From the NCBI GenBank assembly GCA_030590185.1, contig JAUUZB010000058.1, positions 1 through 10,147 on the forward strand: a DNA stretch of 10,147 bases, in the 5' to 3' direction. Under the pieces are notes generated by a model. The model was not told where the DNA came from. It saw only the letters and a list, made by a program, of their open reading frames with translations, and ran no database searches. The position numbers and the translations under genes are program-made. Each line of letters starts with the position of its first letter. The stretch's first letter is position 1. Shown piece by piece: positions 1 through 6,477 of this stretch. The DNA comes from Deltaproteobacteria bacterium. GTDB lineage: Bacteria; Myxococcota; XYA12-FULL-58-9; JAUUZB01.

Positions 1-402
1 GCGCCGGTCGAGTTGACCCCCGCCGCAACCGGGGACGCCGCCGCCGGGGAGGGCTGCGCCTATGCGGTGACCAATCAAACCGTGACCGGTCCTTGCCCCG
101 CGGGCAAGGCTGATTCGGGTCGGTGCGCGTTGACCCACGACGGCGACCGTTTCACCTTCGTGTTCGAGACCGGGCGGATCTGCCAACCTGCGGCGATGTG
201 CACCTTCGAAGGAACCATCAGCGGCGCCGTCCACAACGCCGAGAATCAGGCGACCGTCGACACCGAGGGCGGCCAGGTCAAGAACACCATGGAGTTCACC
301 CTGGGTCCCGACGGCGCGGGATCTGGCTCAGGGGCATCCGAGTACACGCACCCCGGGGGGATGCGCTGTCAGTGGCGATACGACCTCAGCATCAGCCAGT
401 AG
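1..402 (+). CDS. Hypothetical Cys-containing protein, 3' end only
   Basis: The frame is open from the first base, so the start lies outside the window; 133 codons plus a TAG stop are visible. The visible part begins with a low-complexity Ala/Pro/Gly/Thr stretch that looks like a linker, followed by a compact domain with five spaced cysteines (motifs GCAY, GPCP, GRCAL, GRICQPAAMC, GMRCQW), numbering about seven in total, and alternating polar/hydrophobic segments typical of beta strands. Cysteine richness plus a disordered linker suggests an exported, disulfide-bonded domain, but the N-terminus that would show a signal peptide is missing. I do not recognise the family. The ending YDLSISQ looks like a last beta strand, so the C-terminus is probably natural. 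Coding is supported by strong third-position GC; function is unknown. Confidence 0.7.
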   Translation, partial: APVELTPAATGDAAAGEGCAYAVTNQTVTGPCPAGKADSGRCALTHDGDRFTFVFETGRICQPAAMCTFEGTISGAVHNAENQATVDTEGGQVKNTMEFTLGPDGAGSGSGASEYTHPGGMRCQWRYDLSISQ

Positions 403-455
403 GCTGGCGCAGAACGCACCGCACCAAGGGCCGCGAATGAATAATGACGCGGAAA

Positions 456-499
456 TTCCCAGGAGTGGCCCGATAGTCCTAACAGCCTCGCCCTGGGAA
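456..499. repeat. 8-bp inverted repeat in the spacer after the first gene
   Basis: TTCCCAGG (456-463) is the exact reverse complement of CCTGGGAA (492-499), with 28 bases between. It lies about 55 bases after the stop at 402 and could be part of a 3' end structure, but no T-run follows. The spacer from 403 to 689 shows no convincing gene, only this repeat and the hairpin at 519-556. Confidence 0.35.
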
Positions 500-518
500 C
501 CTTGGCGCTCCAGACGGC

Positions 519-556
519 AACGAGCGCGCTGTCAAGCGGGGACAGTCGCGCTCGTT
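519..556. other. Strong 15-bp stem-loop with an alternative pairing partner
   Basis: AACGAGCGCGCTGTC (519-533) pairs with GACAG (541-545) and CGCGCTCGTT (547-556); T546 is a single bulge and the loop is AAGCGGG (534-540). No U-tract follows, so it is not a standard intrinsic terminator. GCGCTC at 505-510 can also pair with GAGCGC at 522-527, which would exclude the larger hairpin. Such a switchable pair resembles an attenuator, but it sits upstream of the predicted promoter at 690-718, so it more probably belongs to the end of the preceding transcript. Confidence 0.5.
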
Positions 557-689
557 AGGATTGCGATGATGAGGTCTGCGGCGCTTCCGAGCTCGTGAAG
601 GTCACGAAAACACCGCACGAGAGCGACCTCCGGCGCGTTCGGGTTGTCCCAAACGATGAACCGTTTGCATGTGCATGCCATAGCTGCGC

Positions 690-718
690 TTGAGAAACCG
701 CCAATCGGCTGCTACTAT
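690..718 (+). promoter_or_regulatory. Sigma70-type promoter for the gene starting at 771
   Basis: TTGAGA (690-695) matches the -35 consensus at five of six positions. A 17-base spacer leads to TACTAT (713-718), which keeps the key first two and last two bases of TATAAT. Transcription would begin near 725, giving a leader of about 45 bases before the GTG start at 771. This also argues against a translation start at 690. Confidence 0.55.
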
Positions 719-770
719 CCCTCGACAATTCGCGAGGATAGACCAGATTCTTGCCATCAGGAGTGTTGTT

Positions 771-1742
771 GTGGTCGACGTCAAAACGCCTCCCCTCAAG
801 ATTCATCAGGACCCCAACACGGTGGAACAGGACTTCGGTACTGTCGCCCCAGACGTCAAAGAGAACGTCGTCAAAAAGACCGCCCTCGCGGAGGCTTCAA
901 AGTATAAATTCTTCGGGGATTACTTCGGTCCCGCGAAGATAGAAGCCAAAGAGGTCAACATACGGCCGGAGGACCTGAGCAGCCATGACGCCGCCTTTCT
1001 GAGGAGGCCATCGGTAAAGATCACGCCCGAGGCCAGGGCAATCCTCGACAAATTGACCGCCAAGCGCCAATCCCGTCTCGACGAGGGCGACGTTCTGACC
1101 TCCACCCGTCGCGTCGACACAGACAATGGGCCGGCGATACTACAGCTGACCCAGGCCAAGGGCGAAATGTCGTTGACCGATGCCCTGGATAAAATGGGCG
1201 GCATCGACAAATGGGCAACACATATCAATGGGTTGCTCGGCCTCACCACCCAGGTGGTCAAGCAAGGAGAAGGGGGCAAGCCCCTCTATCAAATCGAGCG
1301 CATGCAGACCCAGGGGGAGTCGGACAGCGCTGCGGAGTTGCTCCTGAGGGAGCTCGACGACCCGAATGTCCACCTCCTTCTCGCGACGGTCAACGACATG
1401 GACAAGCGCGAGGTCCGCGTCGAGGGTGAAACCCCCGATGGTCGCCGCTTCGTCGAGATGAACTGGCGGGTGGACGACACCGCCAACGGCTCGACCCTCA
1501 TGGATATCGGCAAGATCAGAATGGAGGAGACCGCTGATGGGAAGGTGCTCATCACCTATACGTCCACCCACCAGGTCAACCCGGTACCGATCACCGGCGT
1601 GGTGGGGGCCAAAAAGCTGGCGCTATTGTCTGCCACGAGCTCGCAAGATGGTGAGGCAACAGGGGTCGCCAAGGCGTTGAGCGACTTCTTCAGCGGCTGC
1701 GTTACAAAGATGCAGGATATGTTCGGCGTTCCTGGGGCGTGA
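771..1742 (+). CDS. Hypothetical protein, 323 residues, unrecognised
   Basis: A GTG at 771 is chosen over the ATG at 690 because AGGAG (759-763) lies seven bases before it and because a promoter lies at 690-718; the extra N-terminal residues would overlap that promoter. The protein is soluble, with no signal peptide or membrane segment and a single Cys close to the end. The first ~110 residues are charged and probably flexible. The middle (KGEMSLTDALDKMGGIDKW) looks helical. The C-terminal ~120 residues alternate strands and turns (VRVEGETPDGRRFVEMNWRV, KVLITYTSTHQVNP) and end with an amphipathic helix (ALSDFFSGCVTKMQDMF). That strand-rich sheet plus a long last helix is reminiscent of SRPBCC/START-like folds, which is inference only. 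No operon partner is evident; the next gene starts 80 bases downstream. Confidence 0.75.
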   Translation: MVDVKTPPLKIHQDPNTVEQDFGTVAPDVKENVVKKTALAEASKYKFFGDYFGPAKIEAKEVNIRPEDLSSHDAAFLRRPSVKITPEARAILDKLTAKRQSRLDEGDVLTSTRRVDTDNGPAILQLTQAKGEMSLTDALDKMGGIDKWATHINGLLGLTTQVVKQGEGGKPLYQIERMQTQGESDSAAELLLRELDDPNVHLLLATVNDMDKREVRVEGETPDGRRFVEMNWRVDDTANGSTLMDIGKIRMEETADGKVLITYTSTHQVNPVPITGVVGAKKLALLSATSSQDGEATGVAKALSDFFSGCVTKMQDMFGVPGA

Positions 1743-1822
1743 GGACGTTTCTCTCTGACATCGGGTTCGGGTTTCGCACTTTTTCTAGCCCCCGACGTGG
1801 ATCATAACCGGCGGCAAGAAGA

Positions 1823-2056
1823 ATGAGCTGCAAGCACCAAATCGTGCAGGTGATGAGGCCTCTTGGAGGCGAGCGGCTGCGGTGTCTAGAGTGTCACCTC
1901 ACAATCTCAGAGGCAGACCTCGATGGGGACTGTTGTCCGGAGTGTTACGAGCGCACGGGCAAACAGTACACGGACTTCGAGCGCGTCCAAGACGACGCCG
2001 GCGGGCCAACGCGGTATCGCTGCGATGAATGCGGCGAAATGCTAGGGCAGGGATGA
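1823..2056 (+). CDS. Small double zinc-ribbon-like protein, 77 residues
   Basis: The protein has CxxC-type pairs at C21-x2-C24, C37/C38-x2-C41 and C67-x2-C70, plus C3 and H5 near the N-terminus. This is enough ligands for one or two structural zinc sites of the zinc-ribbon/rubredoxin-knuckle kind. The final knuckle, RYRCDECGEMLGQ, is the most typical. The ATG at 1823 is preceded by a weak purine-rich AAGAAGA. There is no signal peptide, so it should act in the cytoplasm, perhaps binding nucleic acid or another protein; the exact family is not recognised. It stands alone between the 323-residue protein and the lipoprotein gene. Confidence in coding comes from the ordered Cys pairs, not from codon statistics. 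Confidence 0.6.
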   Translation: MSCKHQIVQVMRPLGGERLRCLECHLTISEADLDGDCCPECYERTGKQYTDFERVQDDAGGPTRYRCDECGEMLGQG

Positions 2057-2232
2057 GCCGTGCGCCTGGTTGGGTTGCGGTCCCTCGAGTCATTGAGATG
2101 CAAAGGTATGGCGCAAACAGCCGCATCAACTAGTCAACAACGCCTCGGTAGCAGCCCAGAGCCTCTCGGCGAGAGTCTCGTCCTGGACCAGTTTGCTCGG
2201 CGCTGTACACTCTGCGTGGTCTGCCTTTTGGA

Positions 2233-2254
2233 GACCACCAGTTTGATGGTGGTC
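2233..2254. promoter_or_regulatory. Perfect 8-bp stem-loop upstream of the lipoprotein gene
   Basis: GACCACCA (2233-2240) and TGGTGGTC (2247-2254) are exact reverse complements around the six-base loop GTTTGA. The hairpin ends 19 bases before the ATG at 2274. It could be an operator or an RNA structure affecting translation of the lipoprotein. It has no T-run, so a terminator role is unlikely. The rest of 2057-2273 shows no convincing gene. Confidence 0.4.
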
Positions 2255-2273
2255 AACCTATCGACGGCGCTGT

Positions 2274-4406
2274 ATGTTGACGCGCATGGTGCAAATTCGG
2301 TCGACACTCTTCATGGCAGTCTGGCTAGGAATAGCGGGCTGCAGTGCCAAACCGAGCCCCGGTAACAACGTTGGTGACGCTTCGTCCCCACCCGGTGACA
2401 ATCGAAGCCCGGGAGACACGGCCAACAACGTTGGTGACGCTTCGTCCTCACCCGGTGACAATCGAAGCCCGGGAGACACGGCTGGACCTTTGCCAGCACA
2501 GGTGGCCGTCGATCTGTCGACTGCCACCGGACTCGAGGCCGCGCAGTTCCTGCGGCCGAGCGTGACCGCGTACCTCGTCGATGACTACGATCAAGCCGGT
2601 ATTCTCGACACGTTTCTCGCCGACTTCGATCGACGCGTGGGTATGGTCCTTTTCGATGCAATGGATGAGGAACTTCAAAACCTGGCACCTCCCCCCAATA
2701 CAACAACAGATCTTGCCACTCGCTTGCAGAGGATTGATGAAACCGTGGCGAAGATTGTCGCAGCCGGTGGAACCGTGCTGCTGAGTTTCAACTGTGCCAT
2801 GCCGGACTTCCTTTCCTCCCGGCAAGGCATGGCCCACAGCGCTCTTTCAGGCGAGCTCGAGCCGGCAGCAGCCACGGTGTCAGCCTGCAGCCCGGCTCAG
2901 AACGACGTTGCGGTCCGAGATGGATGGGTCGCGGTGATGCAGGCGGTCGGCGCCTACTTCAGCAAGTACGGCAACTAGGTCGTGTACATGTTTGGCAGCG
3001 AGCCTGATAACTATTTCGTGGGCACCGCTGCCGAGATGTTCGACACCTATGGCCTGGCCATCGAAGGAGTGCTCGCCGGCCACCCCACCGCCAAAATTGC
3101 CGGGATCACGCCCGTTGAGATGTCCGACAGTATGAGCAAGGCGGTCGCCGTGTACGCACCGCCACCGGCCGACCGCTACACGTACTCTTCGGAACAGCTA
3201 ACCGAGCCCCTACTGCAAAAATGGATCGACTATGCCACCGGGAACGGTCTGCCCATCGACTTCCTCACCTTTCACATCTGGAACCCGAGCTCTCGCCCGG
3301 AAGCCAATGCGTATTTCGAAGAGTACGCAGAAACGATCGCGGGCTGGCTCACATCGGCAGGCTACACCGGACCACCGGTAGTGATGCTGCCAACCGACTT
3401 CGCCGGGTGGCAGAACACTTGCTTGGTCGATTCCTCCGACGTGCGCGAGTCGTACTACGACTCGGAGTACCTCTCCACGATGTTCATCGACCACGCCATC
3501 GCGGTCCTACGCTACGGCCACTCCACCCTCAGCGCCTCCGGGCCGCTGCAGGGAATTCACCTGGTGTACGGCTACCTCATGGACATGAACGGCTACGCTT
3601 CGTGTATGCCCGTTCTTGCGGGCCTCGGCGGCTTTCCCGGCATGGTGACCGGACAGGGGCTGCACAAACCCTCGTACAACGCACTGTGGCTGATGAGCGA
3701 ACTGCGGGGCTCGATCGGTTTCCCCTCCTCAGACGATGCGTTGGTCAACGCCGTCAGCGCCCATGAGAACAGCGGTACCGAGCGAGTCTCGATTCTGTTG
3801 ACCCGACATATACCGTCGGAGCTCCACTACGTCGCCCAAGGCGGTGGCTTCCCCGGTTACTCCTTCGGCTCTTTGTTCAAACATTCATACGGGTACGACC
3901 TCGGGCCGCTATCAGGTGAAACACCGAGTGCGCTGATGCTCAGCTACCTAGGGCAACCTGACCAACCCAGGGGGTTTGTCTGGGACCTGCTCGCGGTGCC
4001 CCCGGTTTTTGATGTGAACGACCTCGGGTTGTCGGCAGCCCGGACCAACTATTTAGCGGCCGTTCGGCAGCAGGGGCTGCTGTTTCGCCAGGAGACGAGC
4101 ACGAATCGCATCGTCGACGTGAACGTCGGCAACCTCACTTCAACCCAGTACCAACTGCAGACCTTTTGCGTCGATACGAGCCACGGCAACCCGTACCGTG
4201 CGCGGCAGAGCATCCAAGATCAGATCGATGCAACTGGGGGCAACGCCACCGCACTGGCCCAACTCATCGCCGACTTGAGAGTAACCTACGATGTGACCTC
4301 GACAGAGGTCGAGACCCGAACGATCAATGCTACTGGCAACACCGCGACGGTTCGAATCGAGATGGAACCGAACAGCGTCTGGCTGGTCGTGCTCACGGCG
4401 ATCTAG
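2274..4406 (+). pseudogene. Glycoside hydrolase-like lipoprotein split by an in-frame TAG
   Basis: The same frame runs from ATG 2274 (or ATG 2286, which gives a more usual signal length) to TAG 4404, interrupted only by TAG at 2976-2978, codon 235. The N-terminus has basic residues, a hydrophobic segment and the lipobox IAGC, so it is a predicted lipoprotein. A Pro/Gly/Asp/Ser linker with a 20-residue duplication follows, then a TIM-barrel-like region. The segment SKYGN-stop-VVYMFGSEPDNYF reads as one strand, ending in a SEPD motif like the acid/base NEP motif of clan GH-A enzymes (GH39-like); E is at codon 243. LTFHIWN and PVVMLPTDFAGW follow. Where a nucleophile Glu is expected, only D375 is apparent. 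The C-terminal ~150 residues look like a beta-sandwich (TATVRIEMEPNSVWLVVL). No ribosome site precedes the second half (GTG 2982). A CAG or AAG to TAG change would explain the break. Substrate and activity are unknown. Confidence 0.7.
2364..2483 (+). repeat. Tandem duplication, two 60-bp units in the lipoprotein linker
   Basis: Units 2364-2423 and 2424-2483 differ at only two bases (one C/T inside, and the last base). Each encodes NNVGDAS-S/P-PGDNRSPGDTA-type linker sequence, so the repeat keeps frame and lengthens the spacer between the lipidated Cys and the catalytic-like domain. The near identity indicates a recent duplication, and copy number may vary between strains. Confidence 0.9.
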
Positions 4407-4412
4407 TTGAGC

Positions 4413-4546
4413 GAGGATCGGGCACCCACGTTCGCGAACCGATGGCCGGCGGGTGCAACGGGTTGTAATTGCCACTGTTTTTGGTCATTTGCCCGCTTGG
4501 GTGAGAGCCGCTGAGCGAGATTGGGGAAAGTGGGTGCCCGATCCTC
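4413..4546. mobile_element. MITE-like palindromic element with perfect 17-bp ends
   Basis: GAGGATCGGGCACCCAC (4413-4429) and GTGGGTGCCCGATCCTC (4530-4546) are exact reverse complements, enclosing 100 bases without an ORF. The element begins seven bases after the hydrolase stop. Perfect terminal inverted repeats around a short non-coding core are the hallmark of a miniature inverted-repeat or REP-like element moved by a transposase encoded elsewhere. No clear target-site duplication is visible: CG flanks the left arm and TT the right. The alternative is a long-range hairpin acting at the 3' end of the hydrolase transcript. Confidence 0.55.
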
Positions 4547-4551
4547 TTCCC

Positions 4552-4626
4552 GGAGCGAGACGGGCGCTCCTCTTCGGGTCGGCTCGCCGCGGCCGACGGG
4601 TAGAACGGATTGCCGGGCGGTTCTAC
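4552..4626. repeat. Three consecutive small hairpins
   Basis: Three stems follow one another: GGAGCG (4552-4557) with CGCTCC (4565-4570); GTCGGC (4578-4583) with GCCGAC (4592-4597); and GTAGAAC (4600-4606) with GTTCTAC (4620-4626). They fill the gap between the MITE-like element and the convergent end of the minus-strand gene at 4658. They may form an extended palindromic module with that element or serve as a bidirectional 3' structure. No T-tract is present on either strand. I see no gene in 4407-4657. Confidence 0.4.
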
Positions 4627-4657
4627 GCGCGGCGCCCCCTGGGGGTGTCCGGAAGAA

Positions 4658-4909
4658 TCAGGAGGTGCACGGTACGGCGGTCCCCTGGTCATCGGTGCAG
4701 GGAACCTCGAGGAACGAGCAAGGATCTCGGTAGGTGTAGACCAGCGCCCCCTCGTCGATGAGGCCTCTGAGCACCTCGGCAAAGATCGAGCCGGATCCAC
4801 GAAACGGCTCCCCGACTTCCTTTTCCAGATCGCGCGGTCTCAGACGCCGGTTTTGGGTTGAATTGATCAACGCCATCACTTTTTCTCTCATCGTTTCATG
4901 CGCACTCAT
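4658..4909 (-). CDS. Small winged-helix-like protein, 83 residues
   Basis: The ATG at 4909 (minus strand) is preceded by AGGAGA eight bases away, a strong ribosome site. The sequence reads as helix (ETMREKVMALINS), helix (RPRDLEKEVG), helix (SGSIFAEVLRGLIDEGALV) and a strand-turn-strand wing (YTYRDPCSFLEVP). This is the order of a winged helix-turn-helix domain, with RLRPRDLEKEVG matching the typical 'turn and partner helix' and EGALVYTYRD the wing. Three Cys lie in the last 17 residues. It may bind DNA or act as a small adaptor; the exact family is not recognised. It lies downstream of the CBS-domain gene in the same direction, so the two may be cotranscribed. Confidence 0.75.
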   Translation of the reverse strand: MSAHETMREKVMALINSTQNRRLRPRDLEKEVGEPFRGSGSIFAEVLRGLIDEGALVYTYRDPCSFLEVPCTDDQGTAVPCTS

Positions 4910-4921
4910 TTTCAGGTCTCC

Positions 4922-5035
4922 TTATGCTTTCCCACCACGGATTCTCCGCAGGGGATGAATGATCTCTACTGTCTTGTCTCGATGTAAAAGCAAGACGTAT
5001 GCCACCGGGCAACTCCGAGTCGCGGCCACACACAT
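4922..5035 (-). CDS. Possible 37-residue small ORF between two minus-strand genes
   Basis: An ATG at 5035 opens a 37-codon frame ending in TAA 12 bases before the next gene. It begins 37 bases after the CBS gene's stop. The peptide (central part VAYVLLLHRDKTVEIIHPLR) has a plausible strand-like core. Position and spacing fit an operon member, since otherwise 163 bases would be empty. However, the ribosome site is weak (GACGAG), and length alone proves nothing. It could equally be untranslated spacer. Confidence 0.3.
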   Translation of the reverse strand: MCVAATRSCPVAYVLLLHRDKTVEIIHPLRRIRGGKA

Positions 5036-5072
5036 AGGCTCGTCTTTCTGGATAGCTGCATGCGCTCGTCGG

Positions 5073-5867
5073 TCAACTGATTTGCCGCCGGCGGTTGGGG
5101 TGACCGGGCACGGCGTATCCAATCTCACCGGCCATGAAGCTGAGGATGTCGAGGGCTGCGACCAAGCCGACCACCTCGCCGCCGCTGCCCACGATCGGGA
5201 TGCGATGGATACCCTCGTACGCCATCAGAGCGGCGGCTTTGGCGACGGAGGCACCTTCGGTCAGAACGAAGGTGAGCGGCGCCATGATCTCGCCCACGGT
5301 CGTGTCCAGGGTCGCCTCGACGTGGAGGGAGCGACGATCTCCTCGGCTGTCGTCTTCCGACAAGGAGATCCCGACATAGGTGACGTCGTGTTCGTGCGTC
5401 TTGTCGTGGTGCTCCCGGATGAGATCGGTCTTGGTCACCATCCCGAGCGGGACGCCCTGCTCGTCGACCACAGGTACACCGCTGAAGCCCTCCAGCAAGA
5501 GGAGCTCCATCAAGCCATCGGTCGTCACGTCCGGCATGACGCAGGTGACGTCGGTGGTCATGATCTCGTCAACGGTGACGCCGCCGGGGCCGCGCGGGCG
5601 CAAGTGGGCGGACAGGAGCTCCTCGGGCGCCGCCGTGCAAGCGACGAGGGGATGGGTGTCGACCGTGCCGTCGTCCAGCCCGCCACAGGCAGGGCAGGTC
5701 TTGCACACCTCGGTCGAAACCGAGTGGCCCAGACGCGGACAGCGCACGGATTGATGCCACATGATCTCACCGTTGCCCGTGAGCAGGCGCCGGACCCGAA
5801 CCGTCAGGTGAGGACCCGACAGAACCGACGCCTCGGACTCAGTTATGTTGTCTTGAGGGAGGGGCAT
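5073..5867 (-). CDS. CBS-pair protein with N-terminal Cys cluster
   Basis: The ATG at 5867 is chosen because AGGAG lies eight bases upstream; the frame is open further out to 6065, but that part is GC-rich, compositionally odd and lacks a ribosome site. The protein has 264 residues. Residues 35-65 carry C43-x11-C55-x2-C58-x2-C61 with H38 and H48 nearby, a likely zinc or Fe-S site. CBS domain 1 spans about 99-152 (DEIMTTDVTCV to GMVTKTDLI). A charged, His-rich link (REHHDKTHEHD) follows, then CBS domain 2 at about 190-246 (VGEIMAPLTFVL to GLVAALDIL). Such Bateman modules bind adenine nucleotides and usually control a partner activity; here no enzyme domain is fused, so the protein is probably a cytoplasmic regulatory subunit or sensor. 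Partner and ligand are unknown. Upstream sites at 6020-6063 may control it. Confidence 0.88.
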   Translation of the reverse strand: MPLPQDNITESEASVLSGPHLTVRVRRLLTGNGEIMWHQSVRCPRLGHSVSTEVCKTCPACGGLDDGTVDTHPLVACTAAPEELLSAHLRPRGPGGVTVDEIMTTDVTCVMPDVTTDGLMELLLLEGFSGVPVVDEQGVPLGMVTKTDLIREHHDKTHEHDVTYVGISLSEDDSRGDRRSLHVEATLDTTVGEIMAPLTFVLTEGASVAKAAALMAYEGIHRIPIVGSGGEVVGLVAALDILSFMAGEIGYAVPGHPNRRRQIS

Positions 5868-6019
5868 GTTTCGTTCTCCTTCCTGAAGATCGTTTGCAAG
5901 AAACGGACCCCTGGACGCGGGACCCATTGACGATCCACCCACGTCCCGAGCCAACCGCAAGTCTTCAGAATTGCGGAGAGGCCGGAGGAGCCTGCACGGG
6001 AGGTATCTCGAGCTGAATC

Positions 6020-6063
6020 GGCACAGTGGCAAATGCGCTACTGTAGCGACTTGGCACGGTAGC
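6020..6063. promoter_or_regulatory. Three evenly spaced near-palindromic 11-bp sites
   Basis: GGCACAGTGGC (6020-6030), GCTACTGTAGC (6037-6047) and GGCACGGTAGC (6053-6063) fit the pattern G-S-Y-AC-N-GT-R-GC. Their starts are 17 and 16 bases apart. The middle copy is a perfect palindrome, extendable to CGCTAC-T-GTAGCG. The outer copies share a following AAAT. This looks like an array of binding sites for a dimeric regulator. It lies about 150-200 bases upstream of the CBS gene on the minus strand and 390 bases from the divergent Rrf2 promoter. The regulator is not identifiable. Confidence 0.5.
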
Positions 6064-6118
6064 AAATCGCAACTAAGCCGAAACCGAAATTGCTGACCGA
6101 CCGAAAATGCCCCCGGCT

Positions 6119-6310
6119 ATGCGCAGCTACGCATGGTCGGGAGAAGACCACCGAAGGGAGGCGCGGCGCAGCCGCGCCTTGCGTGAGGCGGACCGAAGGG
6201 CGGGCGCGCCAGTGGCGCGCCCGGTCTCGCGCCCAAGCGCGAGACGGAGGCCGTAGGCCGACCCCGTAGGGAGGCCGACCCCGCGCGCGCAGCGCGCGGG
6301 GGCACGCCCC
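6119..6310. repeat. Array of GC-rich hairpins with tiny loops
   Basis: Consecutive perfect stems are: ATGCG/CGCAT (6119-6134); GGTC/GACC (6135-6149); a 9-bp stem AGGCGCGGC around GCA (6159-6179); a 10-bp stem CGGGCGCGCC around AGT (6201-6223); a 9-bp stem GTCTCGCGC around CCAA (6224-6245); GGCC/GGCC around GTA (6249-6259); and a 10-bp stem CCCCGCGCGC around GCA (6279-6301). GGGG-CACG-CCCC (6299-6310) can compete with the last. AGGCCGACCCC occurs twice (6255 and 6272). An eight-A run follows at 6312-6319. The array occupies the divergent region between the CBS and Rrf2 genes. Possible roles are a structured RNA, a palindromic repeat family or a DNA cruciform barrier. No convincing protein is encoded. 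Confidence 0.75.
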
Positions 6311-6448
6311 TAAAAAAAACCGAGTGTTTCAAACTGGTTGGCATCTGAGCCAAACGGAACCCCTCACCAGCGTGCCCCACGCCATGCTGTCACCTAGATG
6401 CGCCGAACGGCTAGAACGCGATTGCCGTGGCGGCTTCCGTCTCTGCCC

Positions 6449-6477
6449 TTGACAAACCCACACCCAATGCCAACTAT
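6449..6477 (+). promoter_or_regulatory. Predicted promoter of the rrf2-cysteine synthase-tusA-dsrE2 operon
   Basis: A perfect TTGACA -35 box (6449-6454) is followed, 17 bases on, by the weak -10 candidate AACTAT (6472-6477). A weak -10 next to a perfect -35 is common at promoters controlled by Rrf2/MerR-type regulators. The RNA start would be about 6484, inside the dyad at 6471-6494. Confidence 0.5.

Noticed and set aside
555..806. Minus-strand frame of 83 codons in the spacer before the 323-residue gene
   Set aside because: It overlaps the promoter and start of that gene, lacks a ribosome site and has a low-complexity Arg/Ser-rich product.
2060..2365. 101-codon plus-strand frame starting with GTG right after the zinc-ribbon gene
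   Set aside because: It overlaps the lipoprotein start and its signal peptide, has no ribosome site, and the product shows no domain-like pattern.
2976..2978. TAG as pyrrolysine or as selenocysteine-type recoding
   Set aside because: Selenocysteine uses TGA, and pyrrolysine in bacteria is essentially confined to methylamine methyltransferases; no supporting element is seen nearby.
4393..4800. Minus-strand frame of 135 codons across the MITE-like element
   Set aside because: The product is Pro/Arg/Ser-rich without pattern and overlaps the better-supported winged-helix-like gene in another frame.
6018..6070. Sigma54 promoter suggested by TTGGCAC and GGCAC elements
   Set aside because: The required GC dinucleotide at the -12 position is not at the correct distance from GG in either copy; the pattern fits repeated regulator sites better.
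6119..6310. CRISPR array
   Set aside because: The palindromic units differ in sequence and have no constant repeat with unique spacers; there are no cas genes.
6117..6380. Minus-strand frame of 87 codons across the GC hairpin array
   Set aside because: The product is an Arg/Ala/Pro/Gly-rich reading of palindromic DNA; the hairpins explain the sequence and no ribosome site is present.
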